Source: Streptomyces naganishii JCM 4654 (GTDB lineage Bacteria; Actinomycetota; Actinomycetes; Streptomycetales; Streptomycetaceae). Taken from it: a DNA stretch of 64,000 nucleotides. The notes under the pieces were generated by a model that was not told the origin of the DNA, made no database searches, and saw only the letters and a list, made by a program, of their open reading frames with translations. The stretch lies in contig NZ_BMVF01000005.1 of the NCBI RefSeq assembly GCF_014650575.1, positions 310,001-374,000 on the forward strand. Direction: 5' to 3'. Within the stretch, counting starts at the first letter, position 1, and every line of letters starts with the position of its first letter. Made by a program: the position numbers and the translations under genes. Of the stretch, positions 8,312 through 16,675 are shown in pieces.

Positions 8312-8430
8312 GCGGGTGCGGGTATCCAGAGATCCCGGCCGCCCACGCCCCACCTGCAGTGACCCCGGGAACACTCCACCCCGCGGACCGACGGCCCCGC
8401 ACTCACGCCAGCGGGCTCACGCCGGCGCAC

Positions 8431-9087
8431 TCACGCCAGCGGGCTCTCCCGCAGCGAGGCGAGCAGGTCCGCCGGGTCGTCGTAGATCGCCTGGGCGCCG
8501 GCCGCCTCCAGGTCGGCGCGCGGGATGCCGCCGCACAGGACGCCCACGCAGCGCACCCCGGCCCGGCTTCCGGCCCGCATGTCCCACACGGTGTCGCCCA
8601 CGAACACCGCGCGTTCGGCCGGCACCCCGGCCAGTTCGAGGGCGTGCTCCACGGGCTCCGGTGCGGGCTTGCCCTCCTTGACGTCGTCGGCGCTCGCGGT
8701 GGCGTCGATGGCCTCGTCCGCGTCGATGGCCCGGCGCAGCGCGCCCAGCTCGGCGCCGCTCGCCGAGGTGGCCAGCACCACCCGCCAGCCGTCCTCGTGC
8801 AGCCGCCGCAGCAGCCGCCCGGCGTCGTCGAGGGCGGGCAGCCGGTCGAAGTACTGGGCGTACAGCGTGGTGTGGGCGGAGCTCAACGCGTCGTCCTGGT
8901 CCTTGTCGCGGTCCTCGCCGAGCAGATGGGCGACCAGGTCGGTGGAGCCCAGGCCCACGGCCCGGTGGATGGCGTGCATGGGCACCCGGTGACCCGCCTG
9001 GCGGAAGGCCTCCCACCAGGTGGTGACGTGGAGGTGGTTGGTGTCGACGAGCGTTCCGTCGACGTCGAACACGGCCGCACGGTCCAT
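8431..9087 (-). CDS. HAD-family hydrolase (phosphoglycolate phosphatase-like)
   Basis: This 218-residue enzyme has the HAD motifs in order: F-D-V-D-G-T-L-V-D at residues 7-15, A-T-S-A-S as motif II, the K-P-A-P lysine as motif III, and G-D-T-V-W-D as motif IV. A helical cap lies between motifs I and II (subfamily IA). It should hydrolyse a small phosphorylated metabolite in the cytoplasm. AGAGG lies 8 bases before the ATG. It may share a transcript with the FUSC gene downstream. The exact substrate is open. Confidence 0.9.
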   Translation of the reverse strand: MDRAAVFDVDGTLVDTNHLHVTTWWEAFRQAGHRVPMHAIHRAVGLGSTDLVAHLLGEDRDKDQDDALSSAHTTLYAQYFDRLPALDDAGRLLRRLHEDGWRVVLATSASGAELGALRRAIDADEAIDATASADDVKEGKPAPEPVEHALELAGVPAERAVFVGDTVWDMRAGSRAGVRCVGVLCGGIPRADLEAAGAQAIYDDPADLLASLRESPLA

Positions 9088-9147
9088 CCGGGGGTCCTCT
9101 CTCCAGTGCCGATCGCTGATCCGTTCTCCGGTTGGGCGGGTACCACG

Positions 9148-10185
9148 TCAGCCGGCGGCCACGCGGGCGGGCGTACGGCGATCACGCGTCCAGGCCAGCA
9201 GTTCGTCCAGGGACCAGGTGGTCACCACCCGTTCGGGCGGCACCCCGCACTCCTCGGCCCGCGCGCACCCGTGGATCTGCCAGTCCAGCTGGCCGGGCGC
9301 GTGGGCGTCGGTGTCGATGGAGAACAGCACGCCCGCCTCGACGGCCCGGCGCAGCAGGCGGCGCGGCGGGTCGAGCCGTTCCGGGCGGCTGTTGATCTCC
9401 AGCGCGGTACCCGTCTCCGCGCACGCCGCGAACACCTCGTCCGCGTCGAACTCCGACTCCGGCCGCCCCCGCCCGGTCACCAGCCGCCCGGTGCAGTGCC
9501 CGAGCACGTCGGAGTGCGGATCGCGTACGGCGGCGACCATGCGGCGGGTCATCGAGCGGGCGTCCATGCGCAGCTTGGAGTGCACCGAGACCACGACCAC
9601 GTCCAGCCGGTCCAGCAGCTCCGGCTCCTGGTCGAGCGAGCCGTCCTCGAGGATGTCGCACTCGATGCCGGTCAGCAGCCGGAAGGGCGCCCAGGTCTCG
9701 TTGAGCCGGGCCACCACGTCCAGCTGCTCGCGCAGCCGCGCGGGGGACAGCCCGCGGGCCACCGTCAGCCGCGGCGAATGGTCCGTGAGCACCGCCCACT
9801 CGTGCCCGAGCCGCGCCGCGGTGCGGCCCATCTCCTCGATCGGGCTGCCGCCGTCGGACCAGTCGGAGTGCAGATGGCAGTCCCCGCGCAGCAGCGCCCG
9901 CAGCCGCTCGCCGCCACGGGCGAGCGGGGCGGCCGCCTCGCCCTGGAGCTTCTCCAGGTAGCCCGGCACCCCTCCGGCCAGCGCCTCGCTCACCACCTGG
10001 GCGGTCTTCGGGCCGACGCCCTTGAGGGACTGGAGGGTCCCGGCCGCGGCCCGCCGCGCCACCTCCTCGGCGGGCAGCGCCGACAGCACCCCCGCCGCGG
10101 TGCGGAAGGCGCGCACGCGGTACGTCGGCGCCTGCGACCGCTCCAGCAGGAACGCGATCCGGTCCAGTGCCTCGACGGGGTCCAT
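9148..10185 (-). CDS. HhH-PHP phosphoesterase, PolX-like without polymerase domain
   Basis: This 345-residue protein begins with a PolX-type helix-hairpin-helix region (residues 1-90, with L-K-G-V-G-P-K-T-A) and continues into a PHP domain with metal-binding motifs D-C-H-L-H-S-D-W-S, T-D-H-S, V-S-V-H-S-K, G-H-C-T-G-R and D-T-D-A-H. Bacterial PolX is about 570 residues; the nucleotidyltransferase palm and fingers are absent here. It should act as a metal-dependent phosphoesterase that can bind DNA. The ATG at 10185 has GGAGG 5 bases upstream; a longer in-frame start at 10230 is less likely. Confidence 0.85.
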   Translation of the reverse strand: MDPVEALDRIAFLLERSQAPTYRVRAFRTAAGVLSALPAEEVARRAAAGTLQSLKGVGPKTAQVVSEALAGGVPGYLEKLQGEAAAPLARGGERLRALLRGDCHLHSDWSDGGSPIEEMGRTAARLGHEWAVLTDHSPRLTVARGLSPARLREQLDVVARLNETWAPFRLLTGIECDILEDGSLDQEPELLDRLDVVVVSVHSKLRMDARSMTRRMVAAVRDPHSDVLGHCTGRLVTGRGRPESEFDADEVFAACAETGTALEINSRPERLDPPRRLLRRAVEAGVLFSIDTDAHAPGQLDWQIHGCARAEECGVPPERVVTTWSLDELLAWTRDRRTPARVAAG

Positions 10186-10335
10186 GGCCACCTCCACCCC
10201 CAGGGTTCCCCGGCGCCGCGCCGGCCGCACCGCGACGTTGCCCGGACCGCTCCCGGTTTGCCCGGTGCGCCCCCGGGTACCTGCGGATCCCGCGAGGAGA
10301 CGCCCCGCGACCGACCGTCACCGCAGGAGGCCGTC

Positions 10336-11148
10336 ATGTCCGCCCCCACAGCCGGAGCTCCCCGGGTGGCCGTGGTCACCGGTGCCGACTCCGGCATCGG
10401 CCGCGCCACCGCCGTACGCCTGGCCGAGGCGGGCATGGACGTCGGCGTCACCTGGCACACCGACGAGAAGGGCGCCGAGCGGACCGCCGAGGAGGTCCGC
10501 GGCAAGGGCCGGCGGGCCGCCGTGGCGCGGATGGACCTCACCCGCCTGCCCGACGCCGCGGACGCCGTGGACGAGCTGGCCGACGCGCTGGGCGGCCGGA
10601 TCGACGTCCTGGTCAACAACGCCGGTACCGGCACCGCGACCCCGTTCCTCGACCTGCGCCTCGACGACGTCCGCGAGGTGCTGGACGTGGACCTCGTGGG
10701 GCCGTTCCTGTGCGGGCAGAAGGCGGCCCGGCGGATGATCGGGCAGGGCGGGGGCGGCCGGATCGTCAACGTGACCTCCGTGCACGAGCACCAGCCGCGC
10801 GTCGGCGCCGCCCCGTACTGCGCGGCCAAGGGCGGCCTCGGCCTGCTCACCCAGGTCATGGCCCTGGAGCTGGCCGAGCACGGCATCACCGTCAACGCGG
10901 TGGCGCCCGGCGAGATCGCCACCCCCATGACCGGCCAGGAGGACACCGACGTGCGCGCCGAGCACCGCCCCGGCGTGCCGCTCGGACGGCCCGGCGACGC
11001 CCGCGAGGTGGCCGCCGTGATCGCCTTCCTGGCGGGCCCCGACGCCTCTTACGTCACGGGGGCGTCCTGGAGCGTGGACGGCGGGATGCTTCGCATGGGC
11101 CCGATGGCCGGCTCGCACCTGACCGGCGACGACTGGCGCCGTCCCTGA
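10336..11148 (+). CDS. SDR-family oxidoreductase
   Basis: This classical short-chain dehydrogenase of 270 residues has T-G-A-D-S-G-I-G for cofactor binding, N-N-A-G, a catalytic serine in V-T-S-V, Y-C-A-A-K, and the C-terminal D-G-G. Residue choice after strand 2 (T-W-H) suggests NADP use, but this is inference. AGGAGG lies 5 bases before the ATG. It is divergent from the PHP gene and 10 bases upstream of the topoisomerase gene, so they form one unit. The substrate is unknown. Confidence 0.92.
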   Translation: MSAPTAGAPRVAVVTGADSGIGRATAVRLAEAGMDVGVTWHTDEKGAERTAEEVRGKGRRAAVARMDLTRLPDAADAVDELADALGGRIDVLVNNAGTGTATPFLDLRLDDVREVLDVDLVGPFLCGQKAARRMIGQGGGGRIVNVTSVHEHQPRVGAAPYCAAKGGLGLLTQVMALELAEHGITVNAVAPGEIATPMTGQEDTDVRAEHRPGVPLGRPGDAREVAAVIAFLAGPDASYVTGASWSVDGGMLRMGPMAGSHLTGDDWRRP

Positions 11149-11158
11149 GCCGGCCGCC

Positions 11159-12175
11159 GTGCGACTGCGTACCAGCTCCTGTGACCGGCCCGGCTTCACC
11201 CGGATCCGCTGCGGCCGCGGCTTCCGCTACGAGGACGCCGAGGGGCAGCCGCTCCGGGACCCCGCCCACCTCGCCCGCATCCGCGCCCTGACGATCCCGC
11301 CCGCCTGGCGCCAGGTGTGGATCTGCCCCTGGCCCAACGGCCATCTCCAGGCGGTCGGCACCGACGACGCCGGACGCCGCCAGTACCTGTACCACGAGGA
11401 GTTCCGCGCCCAGCAGGAGCAGGCCAAGCACGAGCACGTGCGCGAGGTGGCCCGCGCCCTGCCCGAACTGCGCGCCCGCGTCGCCTCCGACCTCGCGGGG
11501 CGGGGCCTCGGCCGCGACCGGGTCACCGCCTGCGCGGTGCGCCTGCTGGACCTCGGCTTCTTCCGCATCGGCAGCGACCGGCACACCCGCGAGAGCGAGA
11601 CCTACGGCCTGACCACCATGCTCCGCGAGCACGTCACCTGCGGCCACGGCGAGATCGCGTTCAGCTACCCGGCCAAGGGCGGCACCGAACTCGTACGGGC
11701 GCTGGTGGACGAGGAGGCGCACGCGGTGGTCCGCGCCCTGCTGCGGCGCCGGCACGGCGGGCAGCGGCTGCTGGTGTACCGCAACGGCGGGGCCTGGCAC
11801 GACCTGCACAGCGGCGACCTCAACGAGGCGCTGCGCCGGCTGTCGGGCACCGACATCACCGCCAAGGACTTCCGCACCTGGCACGCCACGGTGCTGGCCG
11901 CCGTGGGCGTCTCCGTCTCCGCCGAGCAGGCACGGGCGACGGCGGCGGCCCGGCGCCGGCAGATCACCCGCACGGTCCGCGAGGTGAGCCACTACCTGGG
12001 CAACACCCCCGCCGTGTGCCGCTCCTCCTACATCGACCCGAAGGTCTTCGAGCTGTTCGAGGCGGGGGAGACGATCGCCCCCGTGCTCACCCGGCTGGGC
12101 GAGCACGGGGACTTCGGCCGCCCCGCCACCCAGGGGGCCGTGGAGGCGGCCGTGCTGGAGCTGCTGGAGCGGTGA
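11159..12175 (+). CDS. DNA topoisomerase IB (poxvirus type)
   Basis: This 338-residue enzyme relaxes supercoils through a 3'-phosphotyrosyl intermediate. The family motifs are present: an N-terminal beta domain with I-P-P-A-W-x-x-V-W-I, a catalytic arginine in F-F-R-I-G-S, K-D-F-R-T-W-H-A, and the active-site tyrosine in C-R-S-S-Y-I-D-P. Length is normal for bacterial TopIB. The GTG start is 10 bases after the SDR stop. TopIB is an accessory enzyme in Streptomyces, not the essential TopA; a stress or arm-linked role is inference. Confidence 0.93.
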   Translation: MRLRTSSCDRPGFTRIRCGRGFRYEDAEGQPLRDPAHLARIRALTIPPAWRQVWICPWPNGHLQAVGTDDAGRRQYLYHEEFRAQQEQAKHEHVREVARALPELRARVASDLAGRGLGRDRVTACAVRLLDLGFFRIGSDRHTRESETYGLTTMLREHVTCGHGEIAFSYPAKGGTELVRALVDEEAHAVVRALLRRRHGGQRLLVYRNGGAWHDLHSGDLNEALRRLSGTDITAKDFRTWHATVLAAVGVSVSAEQARATAAARRRQITRTVREVSHYLGNTPAVCRSSYIDPKVFELFEAGETIAPVLTRLGEHGDFGRPATQGAVEAAVLELLER

Positions 12176-12220
12176 CGCTCACGACGCGCCGGCAGGGGCC
12201 CGCGTTCTACGCTGGAATGC

Positions 12221-12466
12221 ATGACCGAAGCCGCGTGTCCCTACATCTCCCAGCCGCGGATCCTGGTGCTCGGCGTGCAGCCGGGCCCCCCGCCGTTCCG
12301 GATCGTGGAGGTCGACGGGGAGGTGGTGGGGGAGGCGAAGGGCGTCACGGACGTCCTGCGGGCCGCCCTCCTGTTCGGCATCCGGGTCCACGACCTCGAC
12401 GACCCGGACGTGGTCCGCTGGGTCGGTGGGGACAAGTTCACCTGGACACCGCGCCACCAGCGGTAG
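12221..12466 (+). CDS. Conserved hypothetical small protein
   Basis: This 81-residue protein looks folded, not disordered: alternating beta-like segments (I-L-V-L-G-V, F-R-I-V-E-V-D-G-E-V-V-G-E-A) are followed by an alpha-helical stretch and a C-terminal W-V-G-G-D-K-F-x-W. The pattern recalls small Streptomyces proteins of unknown function. It has no membrane span or signal peptide. It lies 45 bases after the topoisomerase gene and runs head-on into the GH16 gene with 8 bases between stops. I cannot assign a function. Confidence 0.7.
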   Translation: MTEAACPYISQPRILVLGVQPGPPPFRIVEVDGEVVGEAKGVTDVLRAALLFGIRVHDLDDPDVVRWVGGDKFTWTPRHQR

Positions 12467-12474
12467 GTGCCGCC

Positions 12475-13728
12475 TCAGCCGACCGTCCACTTCTGGTTCG
12501 CGCCGCCCGTGCAGGTCCAGATCTGGAGCCGGGTGCCGTTGGCCGCATTGTTGCCGGTGACGTCCAGGCACTTGTCCGCCTGCGGATTGACGATGTCGTT
12601 CGCCGGGGAGAGGGCCCACTTCTGGTTGGGGCCGCCGGTGCAGTCCCACAGCTGGACCGTGGAGCCGTCCGCGGTGGCGTTGCCCGTCACGTCCAGGCAC
12701 TTGCCGAGCGCGCGCAGCGTGCCGTCCGGGCCCACGGTCCACCGCTGGGCGGCGGTGCCGTTGCAGTCGTAGAGCTGCACCGGGGTGCCGTTGGCGGGGT
12801 TCGCCCCGGCCACGTCCACGCACTTGCCGGCGAGCCCGCGGATCGCGCCGCCGGTGGGGGAGTCGCTCGTGGTCACCGACACCGAGTCGACCACCAGCTG
12901 GGCCGGGAAGGCGGTGGAGCCGTCCGGGTCGCCGGGCCAGTAGCCGCCCACGGCCAGGTTGAGGATGAGGAAGAACGGCTTGTTGAACACCCACGTCTTC
13001 CCGCCGAGGTCGGCGGGGGTGCGGCGCTCGTAGACGTTGCCGTCCACCGACCAGGTGATCGAGTCGGGCGCCCAGTCGACGGCGAAGGTGTGGAAGGCGT
13101 CGGCGAAGGCCTGGCCGCCGGGGAGCGTGTAGCCGGCGCCTATGCCGCCCGAGCCGGAGTAGCCGGGGCCGTGGATGGTGCCGTGGACCGTCGAGGGCTC
13201 GAAGCCGACGTTCTCCATCACGTCGATCTCACCGGAGTCCGGCCAGCCGACCTGCCCGATGTCGTCGCCGAGCATCCAGAAGGCGGGCCACATGCCCTGC
13301 CCGCGCGGGATCTTCATGCGGGCCTCGACGTGCCCGTACTGCGCGGCGAACTTCCCCGAGGTGTTCAGCCGCGCCGACGTGTACTGGCAAGTGCCGTACC
13401 AGCACTGGTAGCCGGCGGGGTTCTCGCGCCGGGCGGTGATGACCAGGTGGCCCTGGCCGTCGAGGGCGGCGTTGCGGTTCCCGGCCGTGTAGTACTGCCG
13501 CTCGTGGTTGTTGACGTTGTCGCCGGTCTCGGTCTGCCACTTGGCGGGGTCGACGGCCGCGCCCGCGGGCCCGTCGAAGGTGTCGGAGAAGGTGGACACC
13601 GCGGCCACCGCGGGGGCGGCGGAGACGTCGGCCGGCGCCGCGCCGGCCGGGCCCACGGCGGCCGATCCGGCGAGTGCGGCGGACAGCGCGGCGAACAGAC
13701 ATCTGCGGAGCAGGCGTGGAGAGGCCAC
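12475..13728 (-). CDS. Secreted GH16 beta-glucanase with ricin-type CBM13
   Basis: This 417-residue exported enzyme has a signal peptide (residues 1-30 ending A-G-A-A), a family 16 glycoside hydrolase domain with the retaining catalytic motif E-I-D-V-M-E (nucleophile and acid/base), and a C-terminal beta-trefoil carbohydrate module of about 125 residues with three Q-x-W repeats (Q-R-W, Q-K-W, Q-K-W). The closest known activity is endo-1,3-beta-glucanase, which attacks fungal or plant beta-glucans. The upstream region has a clear promoter and a DasR-like palindrome just before the -35 box, suggesting control by amino-sugar or other GntR signals. Confidence 0.93.
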   Translation of the reverse strand: MASPRLLRRCLFAALSAALAGSAAVGPAGAAPADVSAAPAVAAVSTFSDTFDGPAGAAVDPAKWQTETGDNVNNHERQYYTAGNRNAALDGQGHLVITARRENPAGYQCWYGTCQYTSARLNTSGKFAAQYGHVEARMKIPRGQGMWPAFWMLGDDIGQVGWPDSGEIDVMENVGFEPSTVHGTIHGPGYSGSGGIGAGYTLPGGQAFADAFHTFAVDWAPDSITWSVDGNVYERRTPADLGGKTWVFNKPFFLILNLAVGGYWPGDPDGSTAFPAQLVVDSVSVTTSDSPTGGAIRGLAGKCVDVAGANPANGTPVQLYDCNGTAAQRWTVGPDGTLRALGKCLDVTGNATADGSTVQLWDCTGGPNQKWALSPANDIVNPQADKCLDVTGNNAANGTRLQIWTCTGGANQKWTVG

Positions 13729-13799
13729 GTCTCTCCCTTCCGTACGGCGGCCCGGGGAGGGGCACGCCGACCTGTGGGGGGTGGATGCGTCGACTCTTG

Positions 13800-13828
13800 A
13801 TTCAAGTAATGAACTAAGTGAGCGTCAA
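13800..13828 (-). promoter_or_regulatory. Promoter of the GH16 gene
   Basis: On the minus strand TTGACG (13828-13823) and TTGAAT (13805-13800) are separated by 17 bases. The -35 box is good and the -10 box is weaker at its second base. About 70 bases of leader precede the start codon. Confidence 0.5.
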
Positions 13829-13831
13829 TAC

Positions 13832-13847
13832 TTTGGTCCGGACCAGT
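13832..13847. promoter_or_regulatory. DasR-like (GntR/HutC) operator upstream of GH16
   Basis: The 12-bp perfect palindrome TGGTCCGGACCA (13834-13845) with flanks fits the known DasR-responsive element ACTGGTCTAGACCACT at both TGGTC and GACCA half-sites; the two central bases and the left flank differ. It lies 3 bases upstream of the predicted -35 box, inside the 128-base gap between the GH16 and VanZ genes. The factor could be DasR or another HutC-type GntR protein. Confidence 0.65.
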
Positions 13848-13856
13848 TTCCGGTGG

Positions 13857-14498
13857 TCATTCACGGCTGCGGCGGGCGTGCACGGCACGGCTCATCCGCC
13901 GGCCCAGGAGCAGGTAACCCACCAGCGCGCCACTGGTGTTGAGGATGACGTCGTCGATGTCGAAGGCGCGCCCGGTGATCAGCGCGCCCTGCGCGAACTC
14001 CACCAGCAGCATCACGACCGCGGTCAGCAGCAGCACCCGCCACAGCCCGCGCGTCCGGGGCGCCAGCACCGGCACGAGCACCCCGAACGGCACCCCGAGC
14101 AGCAGGTTGCCGCCGATCTGCTTGGCCGCGTCGCGCAGCCCGGGCTCCGACAGATAGGCGCGCAGGGAGCGGCCGGGGTGCAGATTGGTGTGCGCGATGG
14201 CCGCCGAGGCGGGGGAGGGCTCCAGCGTCAGCCGCGCCAGCACCACGGCGAACCCCACCATGAAGACGAACGCGCACAGCATCGCCAGCAGCCGCAGCGG
14301 CCACGGCGCGGGCCGCCGCTCACCGGTCGCCTTCCGCGAAGCACGTGAAGCCCGCGAAGTTCCTGACGCCCGCGAGGTCCGTGAAGCCCGCGAAAACCAT
14401 GACGCCGTCCGCGAAGTCCGTGAGGCACGGGCGTCCTGCCGGGTCTTTCCCGGGCGCGGCCGGAACACTGTACGCGGACGGATCGCCATCCGGGCCAT
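13857..14498 (-). CDS. VanZ-family membrane protein with SR-rich N-terminal tail
   Basis: This 213-residue protein has about 65 N-terminal residues of low complexity (R, S, T, A; encoded by degenerate 15-base repeats around 14330-14440), followed by a VanZ-like domain with four hydrophobic helices and the family signatures N-L-L-L-G-V-P-F-G, V-E-F-A-Q and D-I-D-D-V-I-L-N-T-S-G. VanZ relatives are linked to teicoplanin resistance and cell-wall phenotypes, but most are of unknown role. GGGAGG lies about 5 bases before the ATG at 14498, supporting the long start. It is upstream of GH16 on the same strand. Confidence 0.85.
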   Translation of the reverse strand: MARMAIRPRTVFRPRPGKTRQDARASRTSRTASWFSRASRTSRASGTSRASRASRKATGERRPAPWPLRLLAMLCAFVFMVGFAVVLARLTLEPSPASAAIAHTNLHPGRSLRAYLSEPGLRDAAKQIGGNLLLGVPFGVLVPVLAPRTRGLWRVLLLTAVVMLLVEFAQGALITGRAFDIDDVILNTSGALVGYLLLGRRMSRAVHARRSRE

Positions 14499-14680
14499 TC
14501 GGTCCTCCCTGCGTCAACTTCCCTCTGTGCCGGGCCGATTACCCGCGAACGGACCGCCGATGCCGCCGGATTCCACCACCGAAGCCGCCCACCGGCCGGT
14601 ACCGCGCCGCCGGTTTCCACCGGTGTTCCCTGGGCATCCGGGAACAGCAGCCGGGACGACCCGAGACGGGGAGGTGGCGT

Positions 14681-14863
14681 GTGAAGGCGCCTGCGACGCT
14701 CCTCGCCGTGGGCGAGGTACTGGCCTGGTGGGCCGCGCTCCTCGTGCTGTGGCTGATGCTCATCAGCACCGTCTCCACACTCGAATGGGTGGTCGGCGCG
14801 TGCGCCGCGGGCGTGGGCGCGCTCGCCGCGAGGGCCGGGCGGCGGGCGGTGAGCGACCGGTGA
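14681..14863 (+). CDS. Mrp/Mbh subunit E-like small membrane protein
   Basis: This 60-residue protein has two hydrophobic helices separated by a short turn (V-L-A-W-W-A-A-L-L-V-L-W and W-V-V-G-A-C-A-A-G-V). Its place as first gene of an Mrp-like operon, and the W-V-x-G motif, suggest a shortened MrpE subunit; full MrpE is about 160 residues, so the assignment rests mainly on context. GTG with GGGGAGG 6 bases upstream is a strong start. Its stop overlaps the next start by GTGA, showing translational coupling. Confidence 0.65.
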   Translation: MKAPATLLAVGEVLAWWAALLVLWLMLISTVSTLEWVVGACAAGVGALAARAGRRAVSDR

Positions 14864-15312
14864 ACGGCTGGATCCTCGCCGCGGCCCTGGTCATCGCCGT
14901 GGGCCTCGGGACCTGCCTGTGGGGCGTGTCCACGGGCCCCCTCAAGCGCCGGGTGGTCGCCCAGAACCTGTCCAACGCCATCGTCTGCCCCGGCCTGCTC
15001 CTGCTCGCCCAGGGCTACGGCCGCACCTCCTACGTCGACCTGGCCCTGGTCCTGGCCCTGCTCGGCCCGGTCGGCACTCTCGTCTTCGCCCGGCTGCTCG
15101 CCGCCGAACTCGCCGACGACCCGCCGCGCGCGCGGGCGTCGACCTGGACGGTGGCCGCGGTCGGCGCGGTCGTCGTGCTGGTGCTCTGCGCGGTCACCGG
15201 GCCCGGCCGGGCCATGGTGAAGCTCCTCGTGGCCGGGGCGCTGGTGGTCGGCGGCAACCTGGTCGCCTCCCGCGCCCTGTCCCACGGCTTCGCGGGGGTG
15301 GACCGTGGCTGA
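14860..15312 (+). CDS. MrpF-like cation:proton antiporter subunit with extra C-terminal helices
   Basis: The first about 85 of 150 residues match MrpF/MnhF: R-V-V-A-Q-N-L-S-N, then Y-V-D-L-A-L-V-L-A-L-L-G-x-V-G-T. The remaining 65 residues add two more hydrophobic helices, V-G-A-V-V-V-L-V-L-C-A-V and L-V-A-G-A-L-V-V-G-G-N-L-V-A-S, in the position where mrpG would follow, so this may be an F-G fusion or a degenerate G part. MrpF is normally about 90 residues. It overlaps both neighbours by a few bases. Confidence 0.75.
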   Translation: MNGWILAAALVIAVGLGTCLWGVSTGPLKRRVVAQNLSNAIVCPGLLLLAQGYGRTSYVDLALVLALLGPVGTLVFARLLAAELADDPPRARASTWTVAAVGAVVVLVLCAVTGPGRAMVKLLVAGALVVGGNLVASRALSHGFAGVDRG

Positions 15313-15571
15313 AGCGGTCGTCGTCGTCGCCCTGCTGCTCGTCGCCGGCGCCGCGACCGCCGCCGTCGTCAACCGCGACCCCGTGCGCCAGGCCCTGGTC
15401 CTGTCCGTCCTCGGCACCGCCCTCGCCGTGCTGTTCACCGTGGACCAGGCGCCCGACGTGGGGCTGTCCCAGCTCGCCGTCGGCTCCGCCCTCACCCCGC
15501 TGCTGATCATGCTCGCGGTGCGCAAGGTCAAACGGCGCCCGGCCGAGACCGGCGAGGACGGTGAGGAGTGA
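15305..15571 (+). CDS. DUF4040/MbhD-like subunit of the Mrp-like operon
   Basis: This 88-residue protein has three hydrophobic helices and the DUF4040 signature with D-P-V-R-Q-A, D-Q-A-P-D-V-G-L-S-Q-L-A-V-G-S-A-L-T-P. This domain corresponds to MbhD and to the C-terminal part of MrpA, which links the proton channels. The GTG start overlaps the preceding stop by 8 bases and its own stop overlaps the next GTG, so it belongs to the same membrane complex. Confidence 0.85.
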   Translation: MAEAVVVVALLLVAGAATAAVVNRDPVRQALVLSVLGTALAVLFTVDQAPDVGLSQLAVGSALTPLLIMLAVRKVKRRPAETGEDGEE

Positions 15572-16308
15572 ACCCGCGCGCCAGGCTGTGGCTGGTCGCC
15601 ATCGGCGGCGCGGGACTCGCCGCGCTGCTCGCCGCCGCCTGCCTGCGGCTGCCCCGCTTCGGCGGCGGCCACCACCCCTACGGCGACCGCGCGGTGCGTG
15701 CCGCCCTCAGCCGGCACACCGCCAACACCATCGCCTCCGTCAACTTCGACCAGCGCGCCTTCGACACGATGGGCGAGATGGCGATCCTCTTCGCGGCCGT
15801 CCTCGGCTGCGTGGTCCTGCTGCGGCAGGCCCGCGACGAGCACCGCGGCCGCCCCCGCCCCGCCGAGGTCGCCGCGCCGGTACGCCGCTACGCCCTCGCA
15901 GTGCTGCCCGTCGCCCTGGTCACCGGCCTCTACGTCGTCGCCCACGGACAGCTCAGCCCCGGCGGCGGCTTCCAGGGCGGAGTGGTCGCCGCGACCGCCC
16001 TGCATCTGATGTACCTCGGCGCCGACTACGCGGCCCTGGAACGCGTCCGCCCGCTCGAGGCCTTCGAGGCCGGCGACGCGCTGGCCGCCTCCGCCTACCT
16101 CGTGCTGGGCCTCGCCGGCGTGCTGGCCGGCACCGGGTTCCTCGCCAACGCCCTGCTGCCGTACGGGACGTTCAACACCCTGTCCTCCGCGGGCACAGTC
16201 CCGCTGCTGAACGCGGCCATCGGCATGGAGGTCGCCTGCGCGGTCGTCGTGCTGCTCGCCCGCTTCCTGGACCAGGCCGTCGAGATCGAGGAGGAGAGCG
16301 GGAAGTGA
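15568..16308 (+). CDS. MnhB-domain subunit of the Mrp-like operon
   Basis: This 246-residue membrane protein starts by a GTGA overlap. An N-terminal anchor and an exposed stretch (residues 25-60) precede an MbhE-like segment E-M-A-I-L-F-A-A-V-L-G, then an MrpB/MnhB domain with the diagnostic L-S-P-G-G-G-F-Q-G-G-V-V-A-A-T-A motif near residue 130. The domain order matches MbhE plus MbhF of membrane-bound hydrogenase and MrpA-C-term plus MrpB of antiporters. The product should be a proton or sodium translocation subunit. Confidence 0.88.
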   Translation: MNPRARLWLVAIGGAGLAALLAAACLRLPRFGGGHHPYGDRAVRAALSRHTANTIASVNFDQRAFDTMGEMAILFAAVLGCVVLLRQARDEHRGRPRPAEVAAPVRRYALAVLPVALVTGLYVVAHGQLSPGGGFQGGVVAATALHLMYLGADYAALERVRPLEAFEAGDALAASAYLVLGLAGVLAGTGFLANALLPYGTFNTLSSAGTVPLLNAAIGMEVACAVVVLLARFLDQAVEIEEESGK

Positions 16309-16315
16309 GAGCGCC

Positions 16316-16675
16316 GTGACCGCCGTCATGCACGTCCTTCCGTACCTGACCGCCGCGTACGTGTTCGTCGTCGGCTGCTACGGCCTCGCCACCAGCCGCA
16401 ACCTCATCCACGCGGTGGGCTGCCTGGCCGTGTGCCAGTCGGCCACGTACGTCCTGCTGCTGGCCGTCGGCTACCGCGACGGCGGCACCGCCCCCGTCTT
16501 CTCCGACCTGCGGCCGGGCTCCCGGCCCGTGGCCGACCCCGTCGTGCAGGCGCTCACCCTCACCGACATCGTGGTCGGCGCGACCGTGACCGCGCTGCTG
16601 CTCGCCCTCGTGGTGCAGATCTCCAAGCGGCACGGCACGGTCGACCCGGACGAGCTGAGGGAGCTGCGCGGCTGA
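16316..16675 (+). CDS. MrpC/MnhC (NuoK-like) subunit
   Basis: This 119-residue protein has three hydrophobic helices and the NuoK-like signatures [13 protein letters not shown] and [16 protein letters not shown]. NuoK/MrpC relatives carry a buried glutamate; in this protein the equivalent site is not obvious to me. GTG at 16316 is 7 bases after the MnhB gene stop. Its TGA overlaps the next ATG by one base (TGATG). Confidence 0.9.
   Translation: MTAVMHVLPYLTAAYVFVVGCYGLATSRNLIHAVGCLAVCQSATYVLLLAVGYRDGGTAPVFSDLRPGSRPVADPVVQALTLTDIVVGATVTALLLALVVQISKRHGTVDPDELRELRG

Noticed and set aside
8359..11148. 929-residue plus-strand frame
   Set aside because: Only the end (from 10336) is a real SDR; the rest is antisense to the HAD and PHP genes and has no family features.
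11317..13800. 827-residue plus-strand frame over topoisomerase and GH16
   Set aside because: It is a shifted frame of the topoisomerase and antisense of GH16; both real genes have full catalytic motifs.
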